Positions 36,450 through 45,805 are shown, counted from the stretch's first letter. The stretch is DNA of 64,000 nt from Arthrobacter sp. NicSoilB8 (GCF_019977355.1 NZ_AP024655.1:1426001-1490000), one strand, 5' to 3'. Numbers and translations: made by a program. The notes: a model not told the origin generated them from the letters alone.

Positions 36450-37364
36450 TTACTTGGGTGAACCGACCAAATCGGTCATGATGGTCTGCAGCGCTTCGCA
36501 GACCATCATGACCGATGTTCGTTTAAGGTTCTCCGGCCGGGCCAGGACGTCGATCCGGCGCCGGGTGCTGATGCCCTCCAGCGGCCGCAGCACAATGTCC
36601 GGGTTCAACACCGGCCGCGCGGTGTACCGGGGCAGCAGGCCGATCACGCCGCCGGCCGCCACGAGCGCCGCCACGGTGGAGTAGTCGTTGATGCGGTGCA
36701 CAATGTTCAGTTCCCGGCTGGAGACCGCCGCGACGGCGGACAGCACGTCCGCGGGGGAGTACCCGGCGCGGCTCGTCACCCACGGTTCGCCGACGACGTC
36801 ATCCGCCGTCACCGCGCGCTGGCCGGCCAGCCGGTGCCCGGCCGGCAGCGCCACGTCCAGCGGCTCATGCGCGAGCGGGATCACCGCGACGCGCTCCTCG
36901 GGCCAGCGCGGGCTGTGATCCATCCGGTGCGCCAGCACGAGGTCATACCGCGCCGTCAGGGCCGGGAAATCCTGCTGGGCCACATCTTCGTCGGAGAGCA
37001 GGATCCGAGGCCGGCCCGGACCGTCCAGCAGCCGGGCCAGCGGCGCGAACAGCGCCTGCCCGGCGCTGTGGAACCCGCTGAGCGTCACCGGCGCAACGGG
37101 CGAGCCGTGATAGGCGCCGATCGCCATCTTCGCATCCGCCATCGCGCTGACGACGGCGGCGCCGGCGTCCGCGAGAACCTGGCCTGCCTCGGTGAGCACC
37201 AGGTTCCGGCCCTCCTTCCGGGTCAACGGAACCTCCACGGTCTTCTGCAGCGCGGCCAGCTGCTGGGACACGGCCGAGGGCGTCACGAGGAGGGTTTCGG
37301 CGACGGCCTTGACGCTGCCCAGGGCGCCGAGCTCGCGCAGCATCTCCAGTTGGTGGATTTCCAT
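36450..37364 (-). CDS. LysR-family regulator divergent from tdh-kbl
   Basis: This 304-residue regulator has an N-terminal LysR helix-turn-helix (MEIHQLEMLRELGALGSVKAVAETLLVTPSAVSQQLAALQKTV) and a periplasmic-binding-like effector domain (about 90-295). The ATG at 37364 fits the family N-terminus; ATGs at 37373 and 37388 lie upstream in frame. The last bases overlap a direct repeat, TTACTTGGGTGAACCG, next to palindrome B1. It is transcribed away from threonine dehydrogenase across a 217-bp gap with a strong dyad (37389-37411), so control of threonine catabolism is likely but inferred. Confidence 0.88.
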   Translation of the reverse strand: MEIHQLEMLRELGALGSVKAVAETLLVTPSAVSQQLAALQKTVEVPLTRKEGRNLVLTEAGQVLADAGAAVVSAMADAKMAIGAYHGSPVAPVTLSGFHSAGQALFAPLARLLDGPGRPRILLSDEDVAQQDFPALTARYDLVLAHRMDHSPRWPEERVAVIPLAHEPLDVALPAGHRLAGQRAVTADDVVGEPWVTSRAGYSPADVLSAVAAVSSRELNIVHRINDYSTVAALVAAGGVIGLLPRYTARPVLNPDIVLRPLEGISTRRRIDVLARPENLKRTSVMMVCEALQTIMTDLVGSPK

Positions 37365-37388
37365 GCCAGCCATTCTATGCAACAGCAA

Positions 37389-37411
37389 TTTCTAAATCGT
37401 CGATTGAGAAA
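37389..37411. promoter_or_regulatory. LysR-type dyad between lysR and tdh
   Basis: TTTCTAAATCG and CGATTGAGAAA face each other around a single T. The 11-bp arms match at 10 positions. The A/T-rich site contrasts with the GC-rich surroundings and lies 25 bp upstream of the LysR ATG. It is probably the regulator's own binding box. Confidence 0.55.
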
Positions 37412-37580
37412 AATTCGGTTGTGCTAATGCTTTGTGGTGGGTCTAATGGGGTGAGTTGTCCCACACGCCCGCGCCGCGCGGCGGAATTGAACGCGCGGAG
37501 CAAAACGCGGAGAACGCGGGACAAAAACAACGCGGGACACAACACGGAACAAGAACCACAGAGCACAGTTAGGAAGGCCC

Positions 37581-38627
37581 ATGAAGGCTCTCTACAAGGC
37601 CGGCGCCCACGCAGGGTTCGAGCTCGTTGACCGCCCCGAGCCGGAGACAGGTCCGGGCGACGTCAAGATCCGCGTCATGACCACCGGCATCTGCGGCACG
37701 GACCTGCACATCCAGTCCTGGGACGCGTGGGCGCAGGGCATCATCAACGCCCCGCTGATCGCCGGCCACGAGTTCTACGGCGAGGTCGTCGAAATCGGCG
37801 AGGACGTCCTGGACGTCAAGGTCGGGAACCGGGTTTCCGGTGAAGGCCACATCGTCTGCGGGATCTGCCGCAACTGCCGCGCCGGCCGCAAGCAGATGTG
37901 CATCAACACCGTCAGCGTCGGCGTCCAGCGCGACGGCGCCTTCGCCGAGTATGTGGTGATCCCCGAGACCAACGTCTGGGTGCACCAGGATCCCTCCGTC
38001 ACGCCCGAGCTGGGCGCCATCTTCGACCCCTTCGGCAACGCCGTCCACACCGCCCTGAGCTTCCCGCTCGTCGGCGAGGACGTCCTGATCACCGGTGCCG
38101 GCCCCATCGGGCTCATGGCGATCGCCGTCGCCCGGCACGCCGGCGCCCGCAAGATCGCCATCACCGACGTCTCTGCCCCCCGGCTGGAACTGGCCCGGAA
38201 GCTCGGCGTCGACCTCGCGATCGACGTCTCCAAGATGCGGGTCAGGGACGCCCAGCGGGAACTTGGCATGCGCGAAGGCTTCGACATCGGCATGGAAATG
38301 TCGGGACACCCCACCGCCCTGCCTGAGATGATCGACAACATGAACCACGGCGGCCGGATCGCGATGCTGGGACTGCCCAGCCAGTCCATCGACATCGACT
38401 GGGGCAAGGTGGTCACGCACATGCTCACCATGAAGGGCATCTACGGCCGCGAAATGTTCGAGACCTGGTACGCGATGAGCGCGATGCTCTCCTCCAACCC
38501 GGTCCTGCACGCCAACATCTCCGCCGTCGTCACGGACACGCTGCCCGCCACCGACTGGGAAAAGGGCTTCGAGGTGGCCCGCGCCGGTGTGGGCGGCAAG
38601 GTGGTCCTGGACTGGACCGTTTTCTAG
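37581..38627 (+). CDS. tdh: L-threonine 3-dehydrogenase
   Basis: This 348-residue zinc-dependent medium-chain dehydrogenase has the catalytic zinc site [12 protein letters not shown] and [12 protein letters not shown], and the structural zinc cysteines [15 protein letters not shown]. The Rossmann motif is GAGPIGLMA. The tdh-type start ([16 protein letters not shown]) and length fit E. coli Tdh. It oxidises threonine to 2-amino-3-ketobutyrate with NAD+. The ATG follows AGGAAGG. The kbl gene 95 bp downstream encodes the next enzyme, so the pair converts threonine to glycine and acetyl-CoA. Confidence 0.95.
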   Translation: MKALYKAGAHAGFELVDRPEPETGPGDVKIRVMTTGICGTDLHIQSWDAWAQGIINAPLIAGHEFYGEVVEIGEDVLDVKVGNRVSGEGHIVCGICRNCRAGRKQMCINTVSVGVQRDGAFAEYVVIPETNVWVHQDPSVTPELGAIFDPFGNAVHTALSFPLVGEDVLITGAGPIGLMAIAVARHAGARKIAITDVSAPRLELARKLGVDLAIDVSKMRVRDAQRELGMREGFDIGMEMSGHPTALPEMIDNMNHGGRIAMLGLPSQSIDIDWGKVVTHMLTMKGIYGREMFETWYAMSAMLSSNPVLHANISAVVTDTLPATDWEKGFEVARAGVGGKVVLDWTVF

Positions 38628-38722
38628 GCCCGCCCTCCGGGGCACCCTCCCAACCGCCCGTCCGAACGATCTCCCAAACCAGGCAAATTGCCCCCGCATC
38701 CAACCAGCTGAGGAGCCAACCC

Positions 38723-39934
38723 ATGTATTCAGCCATCAAGGACCAGCTGCAGCACGAACTCGACGAGATCCGCAGCGCCGGACTGTTCAAGACCGAGCGG
38801 CACATCGACTCGCCGCAGGCCAACCACATCAAGGCCGGACAGATCGGCGAGTCCAGCGCCGACGTCCTGAACTTCTGCGCCAACAACTACCTCGGCCTCG
38901 CCGACCACCCGGACATCATCGCCGCCGCCAAGGACGCCATGGACTCTCGCGGCTTCGGCATGGCCAGCGTGCGCTTCATCTGCGGCACCCAGGACCTGCA
39001 CCTGGCGCTGGAGCAGCGCGTCGCGGCGTTCCTCGGCACCGAGGACACCATCCTGTTCTCCAGCTGCTTCGACGCCAACGGCGGCGTGTTCGAGTCCCTG
39101 TTCGGCCCGGAAGACGCCGTCATCTCCGATGCGCTGAACCACGCCTCCATCATTGACGGCATCCGGCTCTGCAAGGCCCAGCGCTTCCGCTACGCCAACC
39201 AGGACATGGCGGACCTGGAATCCAAGCTGATCGAGGCCACCACGCAGGAGAACCCGGCCCGCCGCAAGATCATCGTCACCGACGGCGTCTTCTCGATGGA
39301 TGGCTTCCTGGCCCCGCTCGAGGCGATCTGCGACCTCGCCGAAAAGTACGACGCCATGGTCATGGTGGACGACTCCCACGCGGTTGGCTTCATGGGCGCC
39401 ACCGGTGCAGGCACCCCGGAACACGCCGGCGTCTCGGACCGTGTTGACATCTACACCGGCACCTTCGGCAAGGCCTTGGGCGGCGCCTCCGGCGGCTATG
39501 TCTCCGGCCGCCGCGAGGTCATCGCCATGCTCCGCCAGAAGGCCCGCCCCTACCTGTTCTCCAACTCGCTGGCCCCCGCCATCGTCGCGGCCACGCTCAA
39601 GGCCCTGGACCTCGTGGAGAGCTCCGGAGACCTGCGCAGCAAGCTCTTCACCAACGCCGAACTCTTCCGGAACCGCATGAGCGAGGAGGGCTTTGAACTG
39701 CTCCCCGGCGAGCACGCCATTGTTCCCGTGATGTTCGGCGATGCCGTCATGGCGGCCAAGGTGGCCGACGCCATGCTCCACCACGGCGTCTTCGTCACGG
39801 CGTTCAGCTACCCGGTGGTGCCCAAGGGTGCGGCCAGGATCCGCGTGCAGCTCTCCGCCGCGCACAGCGCCGAAGACGTCGAGGCGTGCGTGCAGGCGTT
39901 CGTGAGCAGCCGCGCTGCCGTCGCAGCGGCCTAA
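38723..39934 (+). CDS. kbl: Glycine C-acetyltransferase (2-amino-3-ketobutyrate CoA ligase)
   Basis: This 403-residue fold-type I PLP enzyme of the alpha-oxoamine synthase family starts [26 protein letters not shown], and [13 protein letters not shown] is characteristic of Kbl. The PLP lysine lies in [18 protein letters not shown], and [11 protein letters not shown] supplies the pyridinium-binding Asp and His. It cleaves 2-amino-3-ketobutyrate with CoA to glycine and acetyl-CoA. GAGGAG upstream supports the ATG. A strong terminator follows. Confidence 0.95.
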   Translation: MYSAIKDQLQHELDEIRSAGLFKTERHIDSPQANHIKAGQIGESSADVLNFCANNYLGLADHPDIIAAAKDAMDSRGFGMASVRFICGTQDLHLALEQRVAAFLGTEDTILFSSCFDANGGVFESLFGPEDAVISDALNHASIIDGIRLCKAQRFRYANQDMADLESKLIEATTQENPARRKIIVTDGVFSMDGFLAPLEAICDLAEKYDAMVMVDDSHAVGFMGATGAGTPEHAGVSDRVDIYTGTFGKALGGASGGYVSGRREVIAMLRQKARPYLFSNSLAPAIVAATLKALDLVESSGDLRSKLFTNAELFRNRMSEEGFELLPGEHAIVPVMFGDAVMAAKVADAMLHHGVFVTAFSYPVVPKGAARIRVQLSAAHSAEDVEACVQAFVSSRAAVAAA

Positions 39935-39947
39935 GGCGGATCCCCGA

Positions 39948-39985
39948 GGCCGGGCCCCACTTCAGCATGGGGTCCGGCCTTCTTT
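39948..39985 (+). terminator. Intrinsic terminator of tdh-kbl
   Basis: The arms GGCCGGGCCCCA (39948-39959) and TGGGGTCCGGCC (39968-39979) pair over 12 bp with one G-U wobble, around an 8-nt loop. A T-rich run (TTCTTTT) follows. It starts 13 bp after the kbl stop. Confidence 0.88.
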
Positions 39986-40073
39986 TCAGCACGGGTCCGG
40001 CCTTGCTGGTTTATCCCAGCTTCCTCCGCTGACTTGTCCGCGGGACGTGCCCAGGTCCGGCAGCGAGGACTGG

Positions 40074-40276
40074 ACATAATGCCACTATGTCCACCTGCCA
40101 CGATCAACGGAGGGCATGTCCCGGGCCGGCGCGCGGCAACGGGGGACATGTCCAGACGTGCGCACCAGGGAAGGGCATGTCCCGGGCCGGCGCGCGGCAA
40201 CGGGGGACATGTCCAGACGTGCGCACCAGGGAAGGGCATGTCCCGGGCCGGCGCGCGGCAACGGGGGACATGTCCA
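40074..40276. repeat. 61-bp tandem repeat array with ATGTCC dyads
   Basis: A 61-bp unit starts at 40112, 40173 and 40234; the first two copies are complete and identical and the third stops matching after 43 bp. Each unit contains GGGCATGTCCC and GGGGACATGTCC, so GGACATGTCC-like palindromes recur about every 30 bp. Just upstream, GGACATA-N7-TATGTCC (40074-40094) is another dyad of the same type. The array fills most of the 477-bp gap between kbl and the FAD oxidoreductase. No gene is credible inside it. Confidence 0.9.
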
Positions 40277-40411
40277 TCGGTGCGGAGCGTGGATACGGCA
40301 GGTCAGCGATTTTCGAACGATCCATCGGCGCGTGTGTCGGCTGCTGCGGCGCAGTTCGCCCCGGTGGAGGTGTCGGCGCGGCGTGACGCGAGTATCTGCA
40401 AGGATGGAGCC

Positions 40412-41545
40412 ATGTCAGCAACTTACGATGTCGTGATTGTCGGCGGCGGTATCGCCGGCCTGTCCCTAGCCTCCACCCTGGCCGGGAAATGCAGCGTGGC
40501 CCTGGTCGAAGCCGAACAGACCCTGGCATACCACACCTCGGCCCGCTCGGCCCGGCAGCTGATCCCCAGCTACGGCCCTCCCGTGGTCCAGGAACTCACC
40601 GTCCGGACGCTTGAGCTCATCGCCGCGCAGGACGCCGAACGTCCGGAACCGGTGCTCACGCCGCGCGGCTTCATGCTGATCGGCGACGACGCCACCGTCC
40701 GGGCCGAGGCCAGCGGCCACATGCAACGGATCACCCACGCCGAGGCAATGGAACTGTGCCCGGTCCTGGTCCCGGACTCCTTCAGCGCCGCCGGCCTGGA
40801 CACGGGATCCTTCGCCTGCAACGCTCCGGTCCTGCTCGAGGACCACCGCCGGCGGGCCGAAGCCGGCGGCGTAGAGATCATCACCGGCGCGAGGGTCCAT
40901 TCGGCCCAGCGCCTGGGATCCGGCTGGGAACTCGGCGCCGGTCAGGAAGGCTTCCAGGCCGCCGTCGTGGTCAATGCGGCCGGGGCCTGGGCGGACGAAC
41001 TCGCCGTCCTCAGCGGCGTCGAGAAACTCGGCCTCCAGCCGTACCGCCGCACCGCCGCGATCGTCGACGTCGGCCATCCCCTCCCGGCCGACTGCCCCAT
41101 GGTGGCGGCGGCCGATGAAAGCTTCTACTTCCGGCCCGACGACGGCCAGGTCCTGATCTCGCCCTCGGAACACGTCCCGAGCGGCCCCGGGGACGCCCGG
41201 CCCTACCCCGGGGACATCGAACGGCTCGTCGAACGGCTCAACACGATCACGACGCTCGGGATCCGCGACGTCCGCAAGGCCTGGACCGGGCTGCGGACGG
41301 AAGCGGCCGACGGCGTCCCGGTGGTGGGATTCGACGCCGAGGCTTCGGGATTCTTCTGGCTCGCCGGTCAGGGCGGCTACGGTTTCCAGACCTCCTCCGG
41401 CATCGCGGAACTGGCGGCCGGGCTGATTCTGGCGGGGCAGGGCCCCGGCGCTTCGGTCACGGCGGTGTCTCCGATGCGGGACGCCAGTCCGGCATCCCGG
41501 ACAGTGGAGGCGCTGGCGGCGACCCGTTGGTCCATCCGGCGCTGA
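40412..41545 (+). CDS. FAD-dependent amino-acid oxidoreductase (DAO family)
   Basis: This 377-residue flavoprotein has the N-terminal dinucleotide motif VVIVGGGIAGLSLA (residues 5-18) and a DAO-family layout. It includes SARSARQLIPSYGPP, a substrate-side region GLDTGSFACNAPVLLEDHRRRAE, NAAGAWADELA and the C-terminal FWLAGQGGYGFQTSSGIAEL. Related enzymes oxidise D-amino acids, D-arginine, glycine or sarcosine; the substrate is not identifiable. The ATG at 40412 follows AAGGATGGAG; the frame stays open upstream only because it crosses the 61-bp array. hutI begins 11 bp after its stop, so the two are probably co-transcribed. Confidence 0.85.
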   Translation: MSATYDVVIVGGGIAGLSLASTLAGKCSVALVEAEQTLAYHTSARSARQLIPSYGPPVVQELTVRTLELIAAQDAERPEPVLTPRGFMLIGDDATVRAEASGHMQRITHAEAMELCPVLVPDSFSAAGLDTGSFACNAPVLLEDHRRRAEAGGVEIITGARVHSAQRLGSGWELGAGQEGFQAAVVVNAAGAWADELAVLSGVEKLGLQPYRRTAAIVDVGHPLPADCPMVAAADESFYFRPDDGQVLISPSEHVPSGPGDARPYPGDIERLVERLNTITTLGIRDVRKAWTGLRTEAADGVPVVGFDAEASGFFWLAGQGGYGFQTSSGIAELAAGLILAGQGPGASVTAVSPMRDASPASRTVEALAATRWSIRR

Positions 41546-41556
41546 AGAATGGTTCC

Positions 41557-42795
41557 ATGAGCACCCTGATCACCAATATCGCCGAACTCATGACCCAGGA
41601 CGCGGAGCACCGCGTCCTCCGCGACGCGGCCGTGGTGATCGAGGGGGAGCGAATTTCCTGGCTTGGATCCGCGGCCGGGGCCCCGGCCGCCGATGAGGCC
41701 GTGGACGCCGGCGGCCGGGCGCTCCTGCCGGGCTGGGTTGACTCGCACACCCACCTGATCTTCGCGGGGGACCGCACGGCCGAGTTCGAGGCCCGGATGG
41801 CGGGGGAGAGCTACAGTGCCGGCGGGATCGCCGTCACCACAGGCGCGACCCGGAGCACGAGCGACTTCGACCTCACCCGGCTGGCGATGGGCCGGGTCGC
41901 GGAGGCCGTCTCGCAGGGCACCACCTACCTGGAGACCAAGACGGGCTACGGCCTGGACCTCGAAAACGAGGCCCGCAGCGCCCGCATCGCCTCCACCGTG
42001 GCGGACGAGGTCACCTATCTGGGGGCGCACCTCGTGCCCGCAGGCATGGACGCGGAGGAATACACGGAACTGGTGTGCGGGCCGATGCTCGCCGCCGTCC
42101 TGCCCTACGTCCGCTGGGCCGACGTGTTCTGCGAGCAGGGCGCCTTCAACGAGGACCAGTCCCGCCGGGTGCTGCAGGCCTGCAGGGACGCCGGCCTGGG
42201 GCTGCGCGTCCACGGAAACCAGCTCGGCGAGGGCCCCGGCGTCCGGCTGGCCGTGGAATTCGGCGCCGCGAGCGTGGACCACGTGAACTACCTGTCGGCC
42301 GCGGACATCGACGCGCTGGCCGCCAGCTGGTCCGGCTGGGACGGCGCCGGCGGCGGCTCCCGGACGACTGGCTCCCGCGGAACCGGGCAGCGCGGCACGG
42401 TCGCCACGTGCCTGCCGGCCTGCGACCTCTCCACACGCCAGCCGCTGGCGCCCGGCCGGGAACTGCTCGACGCCGGTGTCCAGATCGCTCTGGCGTCCAA
42501 CTGCAACCCGGGGACGTCCTACACGAGCTCGATGGCGTTCTGCGTCACCACCGCCGTGCTGCAGATGCGGCTCAGCGTCCACGAGGCTGTCCGGGCGGCC
42601 ACCTTCGGCGGCGCGCTGGCCCTCGGTCGGGAGTCCGGGAACGACGTCGACGGCGAACGCGCGGTGGGCTCGATCGCCGTCGGACACCGCGCGGACCTGC
42701 ACCTGCTCAACGCGCCGTCGGCGACGCACCTGGCTTACCGGCCCGGCATCCCCCTGACGCACGCCGTGTGGCGGGCGGGCGTCCGCGCCCGCTGA
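41557..42795 (+). CDS. hutI: Imidazolonepropionase
   Basis: This 412-residue amidohydrolase has the metal-binding HTHLIFAGDR motif, TGYGLDLENE and AHLVP segments, and the LASNCNPGTSYTSSM end typical of HutI. It opens imidazolone-5-propionate to N-formimino-glutamate in histidine breakdown. An extra Gly/Ser/Thr-rich loop (about 265-290, GWDGAGGGSRTTGSRGTGQRG) is inserted before TVATCLPACD. The ATG at 41557 matches the family N-terminus; the same frame is open from 41527. No hutH or hutU is in the window. Confidence 0.92.
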   Translation: MSTLITNIAELMTQDAEHRVLRDAAVVIEGERISWLGSAAGAPAADEAVDAGGRALLPGWVDSHTHLIFAGDRTAEFEARMAGESYSAGGIAVTTGATRSTSDFDLTRLAMGRVAEAVSQGTTYLETKTGYGLDLENEARSARIASTVADEVTYLGAHLVPAGMDAEEYTELVCGPMLAAVLPYVRWADVFCEQGAFNEDQSRRVLQACRDAGLGLRVHGNQLGEGPGVRLAVEFGAASVDHVNYLSAADIDALAASWSGWDGAGGGSRTTGSRGTGQRGTVATCLPACDLSTRQPLAPGRELLDAGVQIALASNCNPGTSYTSSMAFCVTTAVLQMRLSVHEAVRAATFGGALALGRESGNDVDGERAVGSIAVGHRADLHLLNAPSATHLAYRPGIPLTHAVWRAGVRAR

Positions 42796-42829
42796 CTCTG
42801 CTTTCGCCGACTTAGCCCAGGAGGTAACC

Positions 42830-44227
42830 GTGGTCAGGCTGTTGGAGGAACTGGGCTTCGCTCTCGATCAGCTGTGGGCCCAGCGCCGGGGGCCGGCCGG
42901 CCTGGCCCGGCGCCAGGCCGCCCGGCTGGCGGAGATCGTTGCTCACGCCCGGACCAGCTCGCCCTTCTACCGGCGCCTCTACCGGGATGTGAAGGCCGCC
43001 CGGCCCGCCGACGGCGTTGTCCTGCCGGAGCTGCCACCGGTTACCAAACAGGAGCTCATGGCCAACTTCGATGACTGGGTCACCGATCCCGCCGTCACCC
43101 GGGACGGAGTCGAGGCCTTCATCGCCGACCCGTCCCTGGTCGGAACGCCCTACCTGGGCCGGTACTTCGTCTGCACATCGTCGGGCACCACCGGGCACCC
43201 CGGTATCTTCGTGCACGATCCCCGTTCCCTCGCGGTCTCCCAGGCCTTCACCCTCCGCATCGACCTGGCCTGGCTGTCGCCCGTTGAGCTGCTGGCCGTG
43301 GCCCGCCGCGGGTTGCGCTGGGCGGCCGTTGTGGGCACTGGCGGACACTATGCGGGGGCGGGCTGGGTGCAATGGCAGGTCCGGCGAAGTTGGTGGCGCC
43401 GGCGCGCGTTCCGGGCCTTTCCGGTGCAACAGCCGCTGGCGCAGCTCGTGGCGGCCCTCAACGACTTCGACCCCTCAGCTGTCACCGGCTACCCGAGCGC
43501 CCTTGCGCTGCTCGCCGAGGAGCAAGCGGCCGGCCGGCTCCGCCTGAAACCCGTGGTGGTGGAGCTGGCAGGTGAGTCCAGCGGGCCGGAAGTGCGGGCC
43601 CGCATCGCGGAGGCGTTTGGAGGTTCACTTCACGATGCCTACGCGGCCTCCGAGTTCACACCGCTCGCGTTCGACTGCCCCCGCGGCTGGCTGCACGTCA
43701 ACAGCGACTGGGCCATCCTGGAGCCGGTCGACGCGGACTACCGGTCCACGCCCCCGGGGGAGCCGTCCCACACCGTGCTACTGACCAACCTCGCAAACCG
43801 GGTCCAGCCGCGAATCCGCTACGACCTCGGGGACTCAGTGCTGGCCAAGGCCGGTCCGTGCGAATGCGGCAACCCGCTGCCCGCCATCCGGGTCGCCGGC
43901 CGCCGTGACGACGTTCTCCGGCTCCTCGCCGCCGACGGGACCGCGGTCCTGATTCTTCCGCTCGCCATCGGGTCCGTCGTCGACGATACGCCCGGATTGC
44001 ACCGCAGCCAGCTGGTTCAGACGGGACCGGCAACCATCCGCCTCCGGCTCGAACCGGAACCCGGCGCCGATGCCGGGGCGGTGTGGCGCACGGCCTCCGC
44101 GAGGCTGTCGGAGTACCTCGCCGGGCTGGAACTGGGGAACGTCGACGTCGTCCGCGCGGCCGAGCCGCCGGAACAGAGCGGCACGAGCGGGAAGTTCCGG
44201 CAGGTGATCGCCCGGGTTCCGGACTGA
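42830..44227 (+). CDS. Adenylate-forming enzyme, PaaK-like
   Basis: This 465-residue protein resembles phenylacetate-CoA ligase-type AMP-binding proteins (coenzyme F390 synthetase-like). The ATP loop CTSSGTTGHPG is near residue 118, DAYAASEFTPLAF forms the second core motif, and YDLGDSVLAKAGPCECGNPLPAIRVAGRRDD is the hinge with the conserved Asp and Arg. It should activate a carboxylic acid as an acyl-adenylate, with an unknown acid and acceptor. The GTG start at 42830 follows an AGGAGG ribosome site. It lies 34 bp after hutI on the same strand, so it may share the transcript. Confidence 0.8.
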   Translation: MVRLLEELGFALDQLWAQRRGPAGLARRQAARLAEIVAHARTSSPFYRRLYRDVKAARPADGVVLPELPPVTKQELMANFDDWVTDPAVTRDGVEAFIADPSLVGTPYLGRYFVCTSSGTTGHPGIFVHDPRSLAVSQAFTLRIDLAWLSPVELLAVARRGLRWAAVVGTGGHYAGAGWVQWQVRRSWWRRRAFRAFPVQQPLAQLVAALNDFDPSAVTGYPSALALLAEEQAAGRLRLKPVVVELAGESSGPEVRARIAEAFGGSLHDAYAASEFTPLAFDCPRGWLHVNSDWAILEPVDADYRSTPPGEPSHTVLLTNLANRVQPRIRYDLGDSVLAKAGPCECGNPLPAIRVAGRRDDVLRLLAADGTAVLILPLAIGSVVDDTPGLHRSQLVQTGPATIRLRLEPEPGADAGAVWRTASARLSEYLAGLELGNVDVVRAAEPPEQSGTSGKFRQVIARVPD

Positions 44228-44237
44228 AACTCAGCAG

Positions 44238-44918
44238 CTAGAAAAACATCGGCGGCGCGTCGAGGACGGTTTCGTCCACGCGCCTCTTTTCCCACTGCGT
44301 GAACGGCTTGTCGAGCTCGTACTTGCCGCGCGCGGTGCGCAGCAGGGTGCGGACCTCGGCGTTCTCCGGGTTGTTCAAGGACTCGAAGTACTCCACTGAC
44401 CAGTGGAACCAGCGCATGCAGAACAGCCGCATGGTCAGCCCGTGGGTCACGAACAGCGCGTTCGGCGCATAGCCGGGCTTGGACCAGTGCCGGTGCAGGG
44501 TTTCCATGAATGAGGAAATCCGGTCGTACACGTCGGAGCCGGACTCGCCCTCGCGGAAGCGGTAGAAGAAGTGCCCGTAGGCGTTGCGGAGCTCCTTCTG
44601 GTCCTCGATGTCACCGGCGATCTGGAAGTTGGCCCAGTCCTGCTCCCGCAGCCGCGGCTCCTCGATCACCCGCTCCACGAGCGGACCGAGGTTGAGCGCT
44701 TCAAGGGTCTGGTAGGCGCGCAGGTACGGGGAGACATAGACGCACACCGGGCGGCCGTCGAGCTGGCGCCGGACCTCGTCTCCGGCCGCCGTCGCCTGCT
44801 CCAGGCCCAGCGGGGTCAGCGGAATCCGGTAGTCCGGAACACGGTTGTAGATCGAGGTATCGGCATTGGCGGCGGACTGGCCGTGCCGGATCATGATGAT
44901 TTTCCGGGGCGCACTCAT
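44238..44918 (-). CDS. Histidine phosphatase family protein
   Basis: This 226-residue phosphatase has the phosphoglycerate-mutase-like motif IIMIRHGQSAAN with the catalytic His near residue 11, an acid/base region around EEPRLREQDWANFQ, and the second His in FVTHGLTMRLFC. Members remove phosphate from sugars or small metabolites. The ATG at 44918 is selected because MSAPRKIIMIRHG is the standard start; the frame is open to 45029 upstream. It is convergent with the PaaK-like gene, with only 10 bp between stops. Confidence 0.86.
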   Translation of the reverse strand: MSAPRKIIMIRHGQSAANADTSIYNRVPDYRIPLTPLGLEQATAAGDEVRRQLDGRPVCVYVSPYLRAYQTLEALNLGPLVERVIEEPRLREQDWANFQIAGDIEDQKELRNAYGHFFYRFREGESGSDVYDRISSFMETLHRHWSKPGYAPNALFVTHGLTMRLFCMRWFHWSVEYFESLNNPENAEVRTLLRTARGKYELDKPFTQWEKRRVDETVLDAPPMFF

Positions 44919-45027
44919 AATCCCCAAGCATAGGGCTCCCGAAAGCCGGTGCCACCGGCGGGACCGGCATGGCCGGCGCCAGCCAAAGGACCAGCAAACT
45001 CTCGGCAACTGCAGGCAAGATAGGAGC

Positions 45028-45795
45028 ATGCTGGTTCCCTCCCGCCGTCGGCTGCGGTTCGAAATGTTGATTGTCCTGGGTCTGTCGCTCGGACAGTCCG
45101 CGGTCTACTCCGTGGTGCAGCTGATGGACAAGATGACCCGGGCCCCGCTGGCCCAGGGGACGTCAACCCTGAACCGGTCGCAGAGCCCGCGGGAATATTT
45201 CGACCTCACCTACCAGCTCCTGGACATCGTCTTCGCACTGGTGCCGGTGGCCCTGGTGATCTACTTCCTCACCGAACACTGGCCGGCCGGGGAGCGCGGG
45301 ACCTCGGCGTTCCGAAAGCTAGGCTTCGATTTCGCCCGGCCCGGCAAGGACCTCCTGCAGGGGCTGGGGCTGGCCGCGGCCATCGGCATTCCGTCCCTGG
45401 GGCTCTACGCCGCCGGCCGGGCCATGGGAATCACGACGACGATCATCCCCAGCGCGCTGGACGCGTACTGGTGGACCGTGCCGGTCCTGGTCCTGTCCGC
45501 GATCCGCCACGGGATCGTCGAGGAAGTGATTGTGGTGGGCTACCTGCTGGACCGGCTCGGGAAGCTCGGCTGGAGCACTCCGGCGGCGATCGCCGCCAGC
45601 GCCCTGCTCCGCGGCAGCTACCACCTGTACCAGGGGTTCGGCCCGTTCATCGGCAATGCCGTGATGGGCGTTGTCTTCGCCCTCGTCTACACCCGGACCA
45701 AGCGCGTGATGCCGCTCGTGATCGCCCACGCCATCCTGGACACCGTCGCGTTCGTGGGGTTCAGCCTGTTCGGCAAGGCCGTGGGCCTGGGCTGA
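45028..45795 (+). CDS. CPBP-family intramembrane protein
   Basis: This 255-residue protein has about seven hydrophobic segments. CPBP/Abi signatures are present: RHGIVEEVIVVGYLLDRL carries the Glu-Glu pair, GSYHLYQGF the first His and VIAHAILDTVAF the second. The family includes intramembrane glutamic proteases such as Rce1. Here the arginine that usually follows the Glu pair by three residues is absent (EEVIVVGY), so activity is uncertain. The ATG at 45028 follows AGGAG closely. Repeat A5 starts 10 bases after its stop. Confidence 0.82.
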   Translation: MLVPSRRRLRFEMLIVLGLSLGQSAVYSVVQLMDKMTRAPLAQGTSTLNRSQSPREYFDLTYQLLDIVFALVPVALVIYFLTEHWPAGERGTSAFRKLGFDFARPGKDLLQGLGLAAAIGIPSLGLYAAGRAMGITTTIIPSALDAYWWTVPVLVLSAIRHGIVEEVIVVGYLLDRLGKLGWSTPAAIAASALLRGSYHLYQGFGPFIGNAVMGVVFALVYTRTKRVMPLVIAHAILDTVAFVGFSLFGKAVGLG

Positions 45796-45805
45796 GCCGC
45801 CCACA

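Noticed and set aside
40112..40276. Possible CRISPR array
   Set aside because: The 61-bp units are contiguous and identical along their full length, with no variable spacers, and no cas genes are in the window.
40034..40411. N-terminal extension of the FAD oxidoreductase through the 61-bp array
   Set aside because: The dinucleotide-binding motif must lie near the N-terminus, and AAGGATGGAG precedes the ATG at 40412. The extension has no family match and is only open because of base composition.
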